64,000 bases of DNA from Orbus hercynius (GTDB taxonomy: Bacteria > Pseudomonadota > Gammaproteobacteria > Enterobacterales > Orbaceae): contig NZ_RBWY01000001.1 in assembly GCF_003634275.1 (NCBI RefSeq), forward strand, positions 601,713 to 665,712. Direction: 5' to 3'. Below the pieces are notes generated by a model that searched no databases, was not told the origin of the DNA, and saw only the letters and a list, made by a program, of their open reading frames with translations. The position numbers and the translations under genes were made by a program. Numbering within the stretch: position 1 is the first letter of the stretch; every line of letters starts with the position of its first letter. This document shows, piece by piece, positions 41,879 to 51,102 of this stretch.

Positions 41879-42874
41879 TTAGGTATCATTTAGCTCATTT
41901 AAACCAGATAAAATATGAGCAATAATATCAACAGTCCAACCATTACCAATCACATTAAAACGCTGGGTTGTGCTGATACTTTGCGTATAATTGTCCGGCA
42001 ATGTTTGGCAACGTTCCGCTTCGATCGCTAACATATCACGATAGTCGTGGTGATTGATAGCAATTTTGGGGCAGTGTCCTCCCCCTGATGCGGTGGTGAT
42101 AGTTGGTGACTTGCCGGTGGTTGAATAAACCCTTTTGTATTGAGTTCTGTTGTTTGTATCATTAGCGATACCAATAACGTTAATCCCCATATTCTGCTTG
42201 TTATCTAACTTAATGCTAGATGATGAGGATTGCGTAAGAATCTTCATCATTCTATCACTTACATTTGTTTGAGATAGCGGTGTTTTGCACTTGATTGTTA
42301 TCTGATCGTATGTGCCATATTTGATATTATGATATTGGCTTAACTCGGTTTCTATAATGTCTTTTAAGTAGCGCTGTTTATTTTTGGGATAGCTAAACCT
42401 CCAGTTAACCCAATAAAGACGTACTCTATTTTGTGCCGAGACTAAACTACTATTCATTGTTATTGGTTTAACACCGACCACAAAAGTAATGATATTCTCA
42501 AATTCTTTTCTCATGCGAACATTTTCAAGCAAAAATTTGATATTTGGATTGAGTGATTTTACATGCTTAAGAATTTTGGCAAATTGAAAAAAAAGTGCTG
42601 ACTGGCTATCATTAAATGCCAATTGTTTACCCGTAAATGAAAAACCTTGACAAGGTGAACCAGCAAGAATCAAATCAATACTCAACCAATCAATATCCCA
42701 AGTGTGCCAATTATTGATATCACCAAGTCTGATAATATCCGAATAATTATTTTGACTCACTTTGATGGCGTATTTATTGATTTCACTGGCATAGTATTTA
42801 TTTATTTTGATGTTTGCTCTATCTAATGCAATGCGACCACAGCTAATACCATCAAACAGTGAGAGTATGTTCAT
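41879..42874 (-). CDS. Orphan DNA (cytosine-5) methyltransferase
   Basis: A C5-cytosine methyltransferase of 331 residues. Motif I is LSLFDGISCGRIAL (about 4-17), motif IV is AGSPCQGFSF with the catalytic Cys75, motif VI is ENV (near 117), motif VIII QNRVRLYW (near 150), and motifs IX/X end in RFNVIGNGWTVDIIAHIL. This layout, with a short target-recognition region, resembles phage and Dnmt3-like enzymes. No restriction endonuclease or Vsr gene is adjacent, so it is an orphan: anti-restriction or epigenetic regulation is likely. AAGGA precedes the start. The flanks are long and gene-poor, which suggests lateral transfer. Confidence 0.9.
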   Translation of the reverse strand: MNILSLFDGISCGRIALDRANIKINKYYASEINKYAIKVSQNNYSDIIRLGDINNWHTWDIDWLSIDLILAGSPCQGFSFTGKQLAFNDSQSALFFQFAKILKHVKSLNPNIKFLLENVRMRKEFENIITFVVGVKPITMNSSLVSAQNRVRLYWVNWRFSYPKNKQRYLKDIIETELSQYHNIKYGTYDQITIKCKTPLSQTNVSDRMMKILTQSSSSSIKLDNKQNMGINVIGIANDTNNRTQYKRVYSTTGKSPTITTASGGGHCPKIAINHHDYRDMLAIEAERCQTLPDNYTQSISTTQRFNVIGNGWTVDIIAHILSGLNELNDT

Positions 42875-43515
42875 TGTTAGTTCCTTTTTATGAGTAATAG
42901 AATCAATAAATGCGTTAAAAAGCAGGTTGAAGGATAGAATTAGCTGATTAGAGTGTGATCGATTAAAGGATTCTATGTGTATTAATAGCGATAAAAACGG
43001 TGATCAGCTCAATGATGAGAATATGGCCAAAATGATTTGAAGTTGTTCTCCCTACAAACGTGCAGATTTAAATAAAAGATAGAGTTCATCTTTAAAGTAA
43101 GATTATGCTTATTGTTTGATTTTAATTTATCACTCCATGCTATAAAGTGATAAACAACAGTATATTAGATAAGAAAAAGCACGATTTATACGGTATTGCA
43201 AACAGGAATAATCAGCCAAACATACACTTATTATTTCGATTTTAGTTTTATTGCGTTTCGTATGATTTTTGATGTTGATGGTTATATTTTATGAAATGAG
43301 ATAAATAAAGCTTGCTATATAATTCATTACATGAGTTAATGGGTGTAGCAGAAGTTCAGTGTTAATGAAGCATTTTAAATACCTAGTTTTTAGTCAAAAT
43401 AATCCTTTTTTGTTTTCTTCTATTTTCTTTATATTAATCATGTGCATGTCTAGCGAAGAAATTTTGCCAATTACAGTCAAGAGACTGAGGTTAATTTATA
43501 AAAGGATATATTTAG
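42875..43515. other. Intergenic region containing the csp leader
   Basis: 641 bases. The part next to the cold-shock gene probably forms a long 5' leader: an extended -10 (TGCTATATAAT, 43313-43323) would give a leader of about 185 bases, as is usual for cspA. The rest shows nothing identifiable. Confidence 0.4.
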
Positions 43516-43725
43516 ATGTCAAATAAAACAGGTTTAGTTAAATGGTTTAACGAAAGTAAAGGTTTTGGTTTTATTACGCCTGATGATGGTAGCAAAGATT
43601 TATTTGTTCACTTTTCATCATTAATTGGTGATGGTTTTAAAACATTATACGAAGGACAAAAAGTTCAATTTATTGTTGGAAGTGGCCCTAAGGGTCCAGC
43701 CGCAAATGATGTTGTGGTCGTATAA
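43516..43725 (+). CDS. CspA-family cold-shock protein
   Basis: A 69-residue single-stranded nucleic-acid-binding protein with one cold-shock domain. The RNA-binding motifs KGFGFITP (RNP1) and LFVHFSS (RNP2) are intact, and the [11 protein letters not shown] core is typical. It acts as an RNA chaperone. AAAAGGAT precedes the start. The long leader suggests post-transcriptional cold control. Which Csp paralogue it corresponds to cannot be decided; one change, [13 protein letters not shown] for the usual I...GFKTL.EGQ, is ordinary. Confidence 0.94.
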   Translation: MSNKTGLVKWFNESKGFGFITPDDGSKDLFVHFSSLIGDGFKTLYEGQKVQFIVGSGPKGPAANDVVVV

Positions 43726-43804
43726 TTTGAAAAAATACTATTTTCTTGTCAAACGTAAAAATAAAAACGTTTCAAAAATCAAATAGATTACACAAGTGAT
43801 TTAT

Positions 43805-43834
43805 AGCCTGACCATAAACAGTCAGGCTTTTTTT
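43805..43834 (+). terminator. Terminator of the cold-shock gene
   Basis: AGCCTGAC (43805-43812) pairs with GTCAGGCT (43821-43828), followed by a T run to 43834. It lies 80 bases after the csp stop. Confidence 0.9.
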
Positions 43835-44539
43835 ATGGCAATAATTTATCTTATTTGATAACACTAACCGCACTGTATGTTCATATTTTTTAAAAATTAT
43901 GCCATTCTCTAAATAAATGATTGCAGCTAGTTGTTGCTCAAAAGTAATATTCACGTGATAGTTATCTTAAATCTTGCTGCAAGATATAAAACTGTATGAA
44001 TTATGTGTATTAGTTCCGCTCTAATCTGACACGGTGCTTGTAGAAGTGAGCGTCCGCGGTTTTGATATTAGGTGTCAAATCTACAATCAAAACAACAAGA
44101 GGTAACGCGTACGCTTTATACAAACAATCAAATCATAAAATAGAAAGTAAGCGGATAAATTTAGTAGAAGAACTTTAAACGTATTTAAAGCCTGTAAAGT
44201 GATAGGAGTTTCAAGAGATATGTTTTTATCGTTATAAAGGACTCGTTGATAAAAGCAGATTGGATGCTTCAATATCAAACCCAATCTTAAAAATTGCGTG
44301 GATAATCTCACTAAACAATCGGTTATTTGCAATGTTACTCATTACCTAGCTGATGGTTAACGCCAAACCATTAATGAACTACGTAAACAACACGTTTTTA
44401 TCTTCAGTAGCGGTGTGTGCTCATTTTTTTAGTACGATAGAATGTTTTGCCGCATGTTGCGCGGATTTTAGATACCATCTGCTTGCTCCAGTAGTCCTAA
44501 TTAACTAATAGATAAATTATTAATATTTTACGAGGGGAA
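43835..44539. other. Gene-poor, possibly decayed region
   Basis: About 700 bases without an intact gene. On the minus strand near 44400-44480 a broken frame carries a cysteine-bearing segment (IRATCGKTFYRTKKM), and near 44040-44110 another reads DLTPNIKTADAHFYKHRVRLER, separated by stops and shifts. This looks like an old gene or transposon in decay, but I cannot name it. Confidence 0.3.
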
Positions 44540-44557
44540 CAAGCCCCGAAGGGCTTG
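44540..44557 (-). terminator. Terminator hairpin of the autotransporter gene
   Basis: On the minus strand CAAGCCC, a TTCG tetraloop and GGGCTTG form a very stable stem three bases after the autotransporter stop codon. The following T tract is short. Confidence 0.7.
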
Positions 44558-44560
44558 ATT

Positions 44561-46461
44561 TTAAAAGCTGTATCTATAACTTAAAGACAACTGTTTTTGA
44601 TTGAACTTGTCGCCGGCTAAAAATGTGCCGCTCAAATTAATCTCTTGGTTATCTGTGATATTGAATTTAGTGCCGACTTGGTACTCCATCCAATGCCCAT
44701 TCATTGTTAATGATTCATCACTAGCGTTTAAGTAAAACTGAGTACCTTTGTTGAACTCTTTAACATATGCCGCTTTGGCATAAAGTTTACTATTGCTATC
44801 TACATCATAACTAAAATATGAGCCGATTTTACCGATAACTGATTGCCTTGAATCTAAATGAACGTTCAAGCCATTTGATGCCGAATAATTACTGCTGCTA
44901 AACTTAGATAAAATTACTTGGCCAAATGGATTGATATTGAATCCTGTTTTATCTTGGTTAAAGTAAATCTTTTTACCTAGCTCATTGCTGAAGCTATAGA
45001 CATTCATCATCGCATCGCCGCTAACGCTCATTCCCGCAGTATCTTGAACATAGAAATTAGACTTCATGCGTGAGAACTTAAAAATAGCATCGTTATAAAA
45101 GTTATCTGCGTTGAAGAATGACAGATAATATGCAAACGAGTAGGATTTAATGTTACCGTCACCGCCGCGTGAATAATCGATACTGCCGTCGGTATATTGT
45201 GCGCTAAAGCCATGTACAATATTTGCGTGTTCTGTTAGTGCAAACTGCTTATCAACACCCAGTTGAATTGCTGAATAATTAAGATCGAAACCATTAAGAC
45301 TGTCCGAGCCAAAACTATCAAACTTACCTGCGTAAATTTTACCCCATGCTCCAGTGTTGTCTTCATTAGCATTGCGTAATCTGTCGCTTAATGATTGAAT
45401 CTCTGAAAAGTTAATTAAATAACTCGATAGCAATGCATTGCCTGCTGCATCAGCCGTGGTTGTGATGGTGGGTTTATCCTCAGGTAAAGTTGGGTTTGTC
45501 GCATCATCCTTGTCCGCTTTAGTTGCTAGGTAGTAAAGGTCCCCCTCACCATTAGCTTTTTTAAACAGTTTAAATTCATATCCACCGGATTCTACAGCAT
45601 TAGTATCTAACGAAAAAATAGATCCTTCGAATTAACTTTAATTAGGTTAACTCGACTATTTTCATTAGCATCTTTCGATCCATCATTTTTAATATTAACT
45701 AAGTTTTTAACACCAGCAGCAGTTTGATTGATTGTCAAATCAGCAGCTTGGTTATCTGCTAAATTGATATACATATGTATAATGCCACTACCCGAGTAAT
45801 CACCAATGTTTATAATATGCGATCTTAAATCAGGCCTTGAAACATATATGTTAAAATAACCATCATTAACTATTTTAGAAATATTAATATCTGACTCACC
45901 CGAAAAAGAAGCAAAAACGGATGATGTCGAATCAACAGTAAGGTTTTCAAGAGTCACTCCAGAAAGTCCAAGTTGACTATTCGATGTTACAAAAGTTTCA
46001 CCCATCATCGAAGTATTACGTTGCGCATGTAGAGATGAATTAATTAATACAGTATTTTCTAGTGAAGTGTTGTAAGCTTGAGCAATTTCTGTATCTTTAA
46101 AAGTATTATCAGAGCCCTTTGTGTCATCATGAAAAGTTACTAAAGCATTTATAAATGTATTGCCGTTTAAAGTGCCCGCATCACTAATAAAGCTGCTAGA
46201 GTATAAGCTATTAATCGAAATACCGCCATTAATATGAGCTCCACATAAAAAGTTAACATTAGTAACTTTAACATTTGGATCGACCATGATAGACATACCA
46301 TTACTATCTTCTATTGTCTCAAAGGTAACATTTTGCAAGTCCGATGAAATATGATAGATGCCGTCATTCGTATCAGCAGAAACTTTAATTGCATTTAAAA
46401 AAGTTGTAAAAGTTACCGCACAAATACATATAGCAATTCGGTTTTTTTTTGATTTTTTCAT
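44561..46461 (-). pseudogene. Autotransporter adhesin, split by a frameshift
   Basis: Two frames on the minus strand form one type V autotransporter of about 630 residues. The upstream part (46461-45607) has a signal peptide ending KVSA and a passenger of repeated beta-helix-type strands, ending early at KDLFFR. The downstream part continues in another frame from EGSIFSLDTNAVESGG, a normal passenger-barrel junction, into the barrel domain (DRLRNANEDNTGAWGKIYAG to RYSF with C-terminal Phe). The shift lies at about 45613-45632, beside a run of six A on the plus strand. One base restores the frame, so it is either a recent pseudogene, a phase-variable gene or a sequencing error. GAGG precedes the start. 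Confidence 0.85.
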
Positions 46462-46599
46462 ATTTATTCCTCAAATTTAGTTATCAGAAAAGGCTGTTAG
46501 GGCGCTTTTTTAATGTAATACAGTGTTAATTTTTTGCAAAACACTTTACACATCATCAACATTAAGGCGATCAGATTTGAGTAAGTAAACATAAATAAC

Positions 46600-46794
46600 T
46601 TAATCTAATATAGCCTTAACTAACTGCTTAGATGTGGCTGTTTTTATCGTTATTTCATCTTTATACATAACCATGTGATCATTTTCAATAACAGCTATGA
46701 TATAAGAATCATCCTTAATGGTGTCATGTGCATGGTATTGAAATCTGATATAAATAGTTGTTAAATCGTTGGTTGTGATCATATCAATGTTCAT
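46600..46794 (-). CDS. Hypothetical 64-residue protein
   Basis: A small frame upstream of the autotransporter gene on the same strand. The product is soluble, acidic to neutral, without signal peptide or cysteine, and resembles no family I can name. There is no clear ribosome site before ATG 46794; an internal ATG at 46782 is possible. Its amino-acid composition looks protein-like rather than random, but support is modest. Confidence 0.4.
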   Translation of the reverse strand: MNIDMITTNDLTTIYIRFQYHAHDTIKDDSYIIAVIENDHMVMYKDEITIKTATSKQLVKAILD

Positions 46795-46979
46795 ATATGG
46801 TGGTTAACATTCTGATACATGAGTTTAATTGATATTAAATTAGCGAATTAGGGGAGTGCAAGATGATACGACAAGCAGTAAAAGGGGCAATAATATTCTA
46901 ACTGAATATTTCAACACAGTTTTAGTATTTATTTTCGATGATATAAAATATAACTAATTGATTTCTTTGAGGGATTTAA

Positions 46980-47053
46980 TGGAGGCGCGTCCCGGAATCG
47001 AACCGAGGTCCGCGGATTTGCAATCCGCTGCATAACCACTCTGCCAACGCGCC
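46980..47053 (-). tRNA. tRNA-Cys (GCA)
   Basis: The minus strand forms a complete cloverleaf of 74 bases with encoded CCA. Acceptor arms GGCGCGT and ACGCGCC pair, the T loop reads TTCGATTC, and the anticodon loop TTGCAAA gives GCA for cysteine. It closes the accessory block 41.9-46.8 kb, a usual place for insertions, but no duplicated 3' end is visible. Confidence 0.97.
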
Positions 47054-47313
47054 AAATAAGCGAGGCTAATTATGGCGTTATTTTGTCATGATGACAAGAA
47101 AATTTTTATAATTCTTGTTTTATTGAATAAATAATCACCTTTTTATCGTTAGGTCTGTATTGTACTTGATTTTTAGCTGATGTAGGTGCTGTGTTTTATT
47201 CGCTAAGTGGCAAAATATTTATCCACTTGCCCTGAAAAAATAGTCTAAGCGCTAAATAAATCGTTATAATGCGCGTTTATTCCTGATCTTAAATCGACAT
47301 TGGCAACGCAATA

Positions 47314-47889
47314 ATGATACTGCTTATCGACAATTATGACTCCTTCACTTTTAATATCTATGATTATATTTATCGGGTTGGCGGAAAATCCATTATAATA
47401 AAGAATGATGAACTCACCATTGAGCAGCTTAAACAGCTTCATTTCAGCAAAATCATTCTTTCACCTGGTCCAGGCAATCCTAATAATGCCGGGATTTCAC
47501 TTGATGTTGTTGCAAATTTTGCCGACAGTCATCCTATTTTGGGTATCTGCTTAGGCCATCAAATTATCGCCCAGCATTATGGTCATCAAATTATTCATGC
47601 GCCGATGCCAATGCATGGTAAAACCGATATGATTGATCATGATGGTAAAGGGATATTTAGTGGCATCAATAATCCGCTCTCAGTCGTGCGCTATCACTCA
47701 TTAATGGTTGATGAATATCACAGGCAGCATCAATCGCCTTTAATGGTCACCGCGCGTAATAAGGCGGGATTAATTATGGGGCTAAGGCATCGGCAATGTG
47801 CCGTTGAATCGGTACAGTTTCATCCTGAAGCGATAAAAACCGAGCAGGGGCTCAAGTTAATAGACAATTTTATCAACAAGGACGGCTAA
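47314..47889 (+). CDS. pabA: Aminodeoxychorismate synthase, glutamine amidotransferase subunit
   Basis: PabA releases ammonia from glutamine for PabB in folate synthesis. It is a class I amidotransferase of 191 residues with LLIDNYDSFTFN at the N-terminus, the oxyanion SPGPGNP, nucleophile Cys79 in GICLGHQ and the His170-Glu172 pair in FHPE. The gene is followed 3 bases later by the pabB-pabC fusion, which makes PabA more likely than the related anthranilate synthase TrpG. The ribosome site is not obvious. Confidence 0.92.
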   Translation: MILLIDNYDSFTFNIYDYIYRVGGKSIIIKNDELTIEQLKQLHFSKIILSPGPGNPNNAGISLDVVANFADSHPILGICLGHQIIAQHYGHQIIHAPMPMHGKTDMIDHDGKGIFSGINNPLSVVRYHSLMVDEYHRQHQSPLMVTARNKAGLIMGLRHRQCAVESVQFHPEAIKTEQGLKLIDNFINKDG

Positions 47890-47892
47890 TTT

Positions 47893-49689
47893 ATGATAAT
47901 TCGCCTTGATTTTGCAGGCCAAGCAATGCTATTTAATGAGCCAATCGATATTTTAATGACGAATCAGCTGGCTGATATTGAGCCCTATTTAGCAAAAATG
48001 CACGCTTATGTTGAACAAGGTTACTACGTAGTAGGTTACCTTGCTTATGAGAGCTCCGCTGCCTTTAACCATTTTAATCAAACTCATGATCCGGCTGATA
48101 ATCAATTACCGTTGTTACTTTTTGGGGTATTTAATGATTATATCTCTGTAACAGACGAACTTGATAATTTTACGCCTCAATCGATCGACTTAACCAGCAA
48201 TATCACGCGACAACAATATGCTGATGCTATTGACCATATTAAGCAGCAGATTAAGGTTGGTAATACCTACCAAACCAACTATACGATTCAGTTTTCTGGT
48301 CAATGTGTTAATGATCCTTACCGTTATTACCGATTTTTGCAAAGCAATAACCAGGCGAATTACTGCGCTTATATTGAATGGGGGGATATGCAAGTTCTGT
48401 CGATATCGCCAGAATTATTTTTTGAATTAGATCATGATCATATTAAAACTAAACCGATGAAGGGAACTGCAGCAAGGGGAAAAACCATAGCGGAGGATAA
48501 ACTGCAGTTACAAGAGCTGTTATCGGAAAAAAATCAGGCCGAAAACATGATGATTGTTGATCTGCTGCGCAATGATTTAAGCCGTATCTCAAAGCCAGGA
48601 GCGGTTACAGTTACTTCACTCTTTGCCGCTGAAAAGTATCCAACTGTATGGCAATTAACCTCAACGATTGAAAGCCAGCTAAAAGCAGATACTAGCTTGT
48701 ATCACATTTTTCAAGCTTTATTTCCTTGCGGATCGATTACCGGTGCGCCTAAAGCAAGTACCATGAAAGTGATTACCGAACGTGAAATATCACCAAGAGA
48801 AGTATATTGCGGTACGATTGGTTATATTGCACCACAGCGGCAAAAAGCGGTGTTTAATATTCCGATTCGTACATTAATGATAAAAAATGGCCTAGCGCGT
48901 TATGGCGTTGGTGGCGGTATTACTTGGGATTCGACGCAGCAGGGTGAATATAATGAACTGTTACAAAAAACAGCCATTTTAAATGCTAAAACGCCATTAC
49001 CCGCTTATATTTTGGAGTCATTATTGCTTGATGGTGGTGAGTTTTTATTACTTGAACCACATTTAGCAAGGTTGGCTGATTCTGCCGACTATTTTTCGTA
49101 TCCACTAAATAGTTCGGCACTGCGAAGTCAGCTCAATGAACTTGCTAACAGCCATCATCATGGTCAGTTTAAGGTGAGAGTGCGGCTGAATAAGCAGGGC
49201 GAGCTTGCGATCGATATCGATGCGATTACGCACGCGATGCCGCTGAATCATATCGAACTTGCCTCAACACCCGTGCACAGTCATCATACCTATTTATATC
49301 ATAAAACATCAAATCGGGCACATTTTCCCATTTTGTTAGCGGGTCACGAGTCAATCTCGCATAATGAAAAGGGTGAAATCACCGAGTTTGTTAATGGTAA
49401 TATTGCGGTATTGTTCGATAACCAGTGGTTTACACCGCCCATTACGTCAGGTTTGCTACCGGGAACCATGCGGCAGTTTTATCTTGATAGCGGTAAGATG
49501 ACGGAACAGACGATCTTGTTAACCGATCTTGAACGAGTTGAAAAAATGGCTTTTATTAACAGCGTTAGGCAGTGGATTGAAATTTCAGCCGATACGTTAC
49601 AGCAATTTAAACGCGATTTAATAAAACCGATTGAACTGAGTGAAAAAAGTGAGCTGTATCAAGAAAACAAAATAACACAATATACTTAG
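47893..49689 (+). CDS. Fused aminodeoxychorismate synthase/lyase PabBC
   Basis: One 598-residue protein that joins PabB (about residues 1-362) and PabC (about 365-590). PabB motifs are KTKPMKGTAARGKT, with the Lys that attacks chorismate, ENMMIVDLLRNDL and CGSITGAPKASTMKVI. PabC is a fold-type IV PLP lyase, seen in LLLDGGEFLLLEPHLARL, the PLP-lysine region HKTSNRAHF, EFVNGNIAVLF and TSGLLPGTMR. Together with PabA it would convert chorismate and glutamine to p-aminobenzoate in one complex. In E. coli pabB and pabC are separate, unlinked genes. It lies 3 bases after pabA, so the two are probably coupled. Confidence 0.92.
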   Translation: MIIRLDFAGQAMLFNEPIDILMTNQLADIEPYLAKMHAYVEQGYYVVGYLAYESSAAFNHFNQTHDPADNQLPLLLFGVFNDYISVTDELDNFTPQSIDLTSNITRQQYADAIDHIKQQIKVGNTYQTNYTIQFSGQCVNDPYRYYRFLQSNNQANYCAYIEWGDMQVLSISPELFFELDHDHIKTKPMKGTAARGKTIAEDKLQLQELLSEKNQAENMMIVDLLRNDLSRISKPGAVTVTSLFAAEKYPTVWQLTSTIESQLKADTSLYHIFQALFPCGSITGAPKASTMKVITEREISPREVYCGTIGYIAPQRQKAVFNIPIRTLMIKNGLARYGVGGGITWDSTQQGEYNELLQKTAILNAKTPLPAYILESLLLDGGEFLLLEPHLARLADSADYFSYPLNSSALRSQLNELANSHHHGQFKVRVRLNKQGELAIDIDAITHAMPLNHIELASTPVHSHHTYLYHKTSNRAHFPILLAGHESISHNEKGEITEFVNGNIAVLFDNQWFTPPITSGLLPGTMRQFYLDSGKMTEQTILLTDLERVEKMAFINSVRQWIEISADTLQQFKRDLIKPIELSEKSELYQENKITQYT

Positions 49690-49796
49690 TATCAAAAAAT
49701 TTATATTATCTTGTTATTTTACTATCATTTTGATTATCAATACAGCTTGGTTTGGCTTGAGGGAATCAATTTAAACGGTGTTATCAAGGAGATATA

Positions 49797-50381
49797 ATGA
49801 AGTTAAGGACTCTTTATTTGGGCTTTTTTATGCTGTCATCATCTGTATTTAGTGCTAACGCAGACTTATCTGCACCTTATCGTATTCAAGATATTAATAA
49901 CATGACCGATACGGTTTATATTGAAACATTTCGGCCATTATTTAATGACAATACATGGATTATTGAGGAATCAAGTAAAAAACGCCCTTTTATGGGATTT
50001 GAAGATATGCTACAAGCGATCCTTAATGTTATTAAAGCAACAGATCAACAAACGCAAATCAAATTAATTACCGGGCATCCTGATTTAGCGTGTAAAAGTA
50101 TGCGAGCGGCTGGCATTGCAGCAACGTCACAATCGGAACAAACTAAATCAGGACTTAATGAATGCACTGAAGAAGAAGCCAGTCGTCTACAGCTCCTGAA
50201 TCAGCAATATAAAGATAAATTTGGTTTCCCATTTTTATTGGCGGTAAAAGGCTATAACAAAGACGATATTTTTGTTGAGATGCAACAACGTATCACTAAT
50301 GACCCGGATACTGAGTTCAACATTGCGATGCAACAATATTATAAAGTGCGGTTATTGCGAATGTTAGACTTGGTTAAGTAA
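49797..50381 (+). CDS. OHCU decarboxylase (UraD family) with signal peptide
   Basis: The mature part (about residues 30-194) matches 2-oxo-4-hydroxy-4-carboxy-5-ureidoimidazoline decarboxylase, which makes S-allantoin in uric acid breakdown. Motifs are the catalytic GHPDLA (93-98, His94), EQTKSGL (Glu114 region) and FGFPFLLAVKG, and the final R-ND-xxE block. Unusually, residues 1-22 form a clear signal peptide ending SANA, so the enzyme should act in the periplasm; most known family members are cytoplasmic. No other purine-degradation genes (urate oxidase, HIU hydrolase, allantoinase) are nearby. AGGAG lies 7 bases before the start and a terminator follows. Confidence 0.85.
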   Translation: MKLRTLYLGFFMLSSSVFSANADLSAPYRIQDINNMTDTVYIETFRPLFNDNTWIIEESSKKRPFMGFEDMLQAILNVIKATDQQTQIKLITGHPDLACKSMRAAGIAATSQSEQTKSGLNECTEEEASRLQLLNQQYKDKFGFPFLLAVKGYNKDDIFVEMQQRITNDPDTEFNIAMQQYYKVRLLRMLDLVK

Positions 50382-50404
50382 TCGCTATTTACTGATCTTT
50401 AAGT

Positions 50405-50433
50405 AAAGCCTACTACGTGATGAGTGGGCTTTT
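50405..50433 (+). terminator. Terminator after the UraD-family gene
   Basis: AAAGCCTACT (50405-50414) pairs with AGTGGGCTTT (one T-G pair) and is followed by TTT. It lies 24 bases after the stop codon. Confidence 0.8.
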
Positions 50434-50482
50434 TGCTTAGGGGGATAAGAGCCCCGCATGAAAGCTAGGGCAATTGTAGTCA

Positions 50483-50731
50483 TTAATGCGTAGGGCAGCT
50501 GGAGAAAAAGAATTTTGTATAGGTTGTTACGTAAGAATAGATAATTGTTCCAGTGTCTTTATTGTATAACTCATAATGGCAAAAATTAAAAAATACGTTT
50601 GAACTCGAATCTACCAGCCTAATCCCTGTATTTAGATAACTGTCAGCGATGCCGGGATTGTTGGCATAAGACGGCGTAGATATAAATGTTATCGCTAAAA
50701 CGGCACTAATCACTAACATCAATTTTCTCAT
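50483..50731 (-). CDS. Small secreted protein of unknown function
   Basis: An 82-residue protein with a clear signal peptide (residues 1-23, cleavage after SYA). The mature 59 residues are rich in Tyr, Thr and Ser, have Cys in NFCHYEL and a second Cys near the C-terminus (SSCPTH), and could form one disulfide. I do not recognise the family. AAGGAG 6 bases before ATG 50731 is strong support for translation. It is convergent with the UraD-family gene. Confidence 0.7.
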   Translation of the reverse strand: MRKLMLVISAVLAITFISTPSYANNPGIADSYLNTGIRLVDSSSNVFFNFCHYELYNKDTGTIIYSYVTTYTKFFFSSCPTH

Positions 50732-51102
50732 GTTACTCTCCTTTATTTATCGGTTTTGCATAAAAAATACATTAATCTGTATAATTTGTAAACAGTTTAT
50801 TATCGATTAAAGTTCTTGTTCTTCAGTTAAGAAAAGCTGCCTTTTGTCTTTGTTCATACTTTACTATGTGGGTAAAAAAGGAATTATTATCAAGATATGA
50901 ATAGAGTCGTAGCAATATTACTCATTAATCCGTAGTATGCTGATAATTAAAATGGAGTATAAAATATTTTGTTCGATACGCTAAAGGGTTTCTCGATAGT
51001 CTAAATTGCATAGCACAATAAGATTGCAACAAGGTTATTTTGTTGATCGGCTAATCTGAATAATGCATAATGTTGAACGATTATTTAGTATAGGGATAAG
51101 CT
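50732..51102. other. Intergenic region, nothing identified
   Basis: 371 bases between the divergent small secreted protein and the lipoprotein. It must hold both promoters. I see no operator, repeat or small gene that stands out. Confidence 0.4.

Noticed and set aside
43772-43954. 60-codon minus-strand frame after the cold-shock gene
   Set aside because: It runs through the csp terminator hairpin and has no clear start signal.
46980-47053. tRNA-Cys as an attachment site for the 41.9-46.8 kb block
   Set aside because: No second copy of the tRNA 3' end and no integrase gene are visible in the window.
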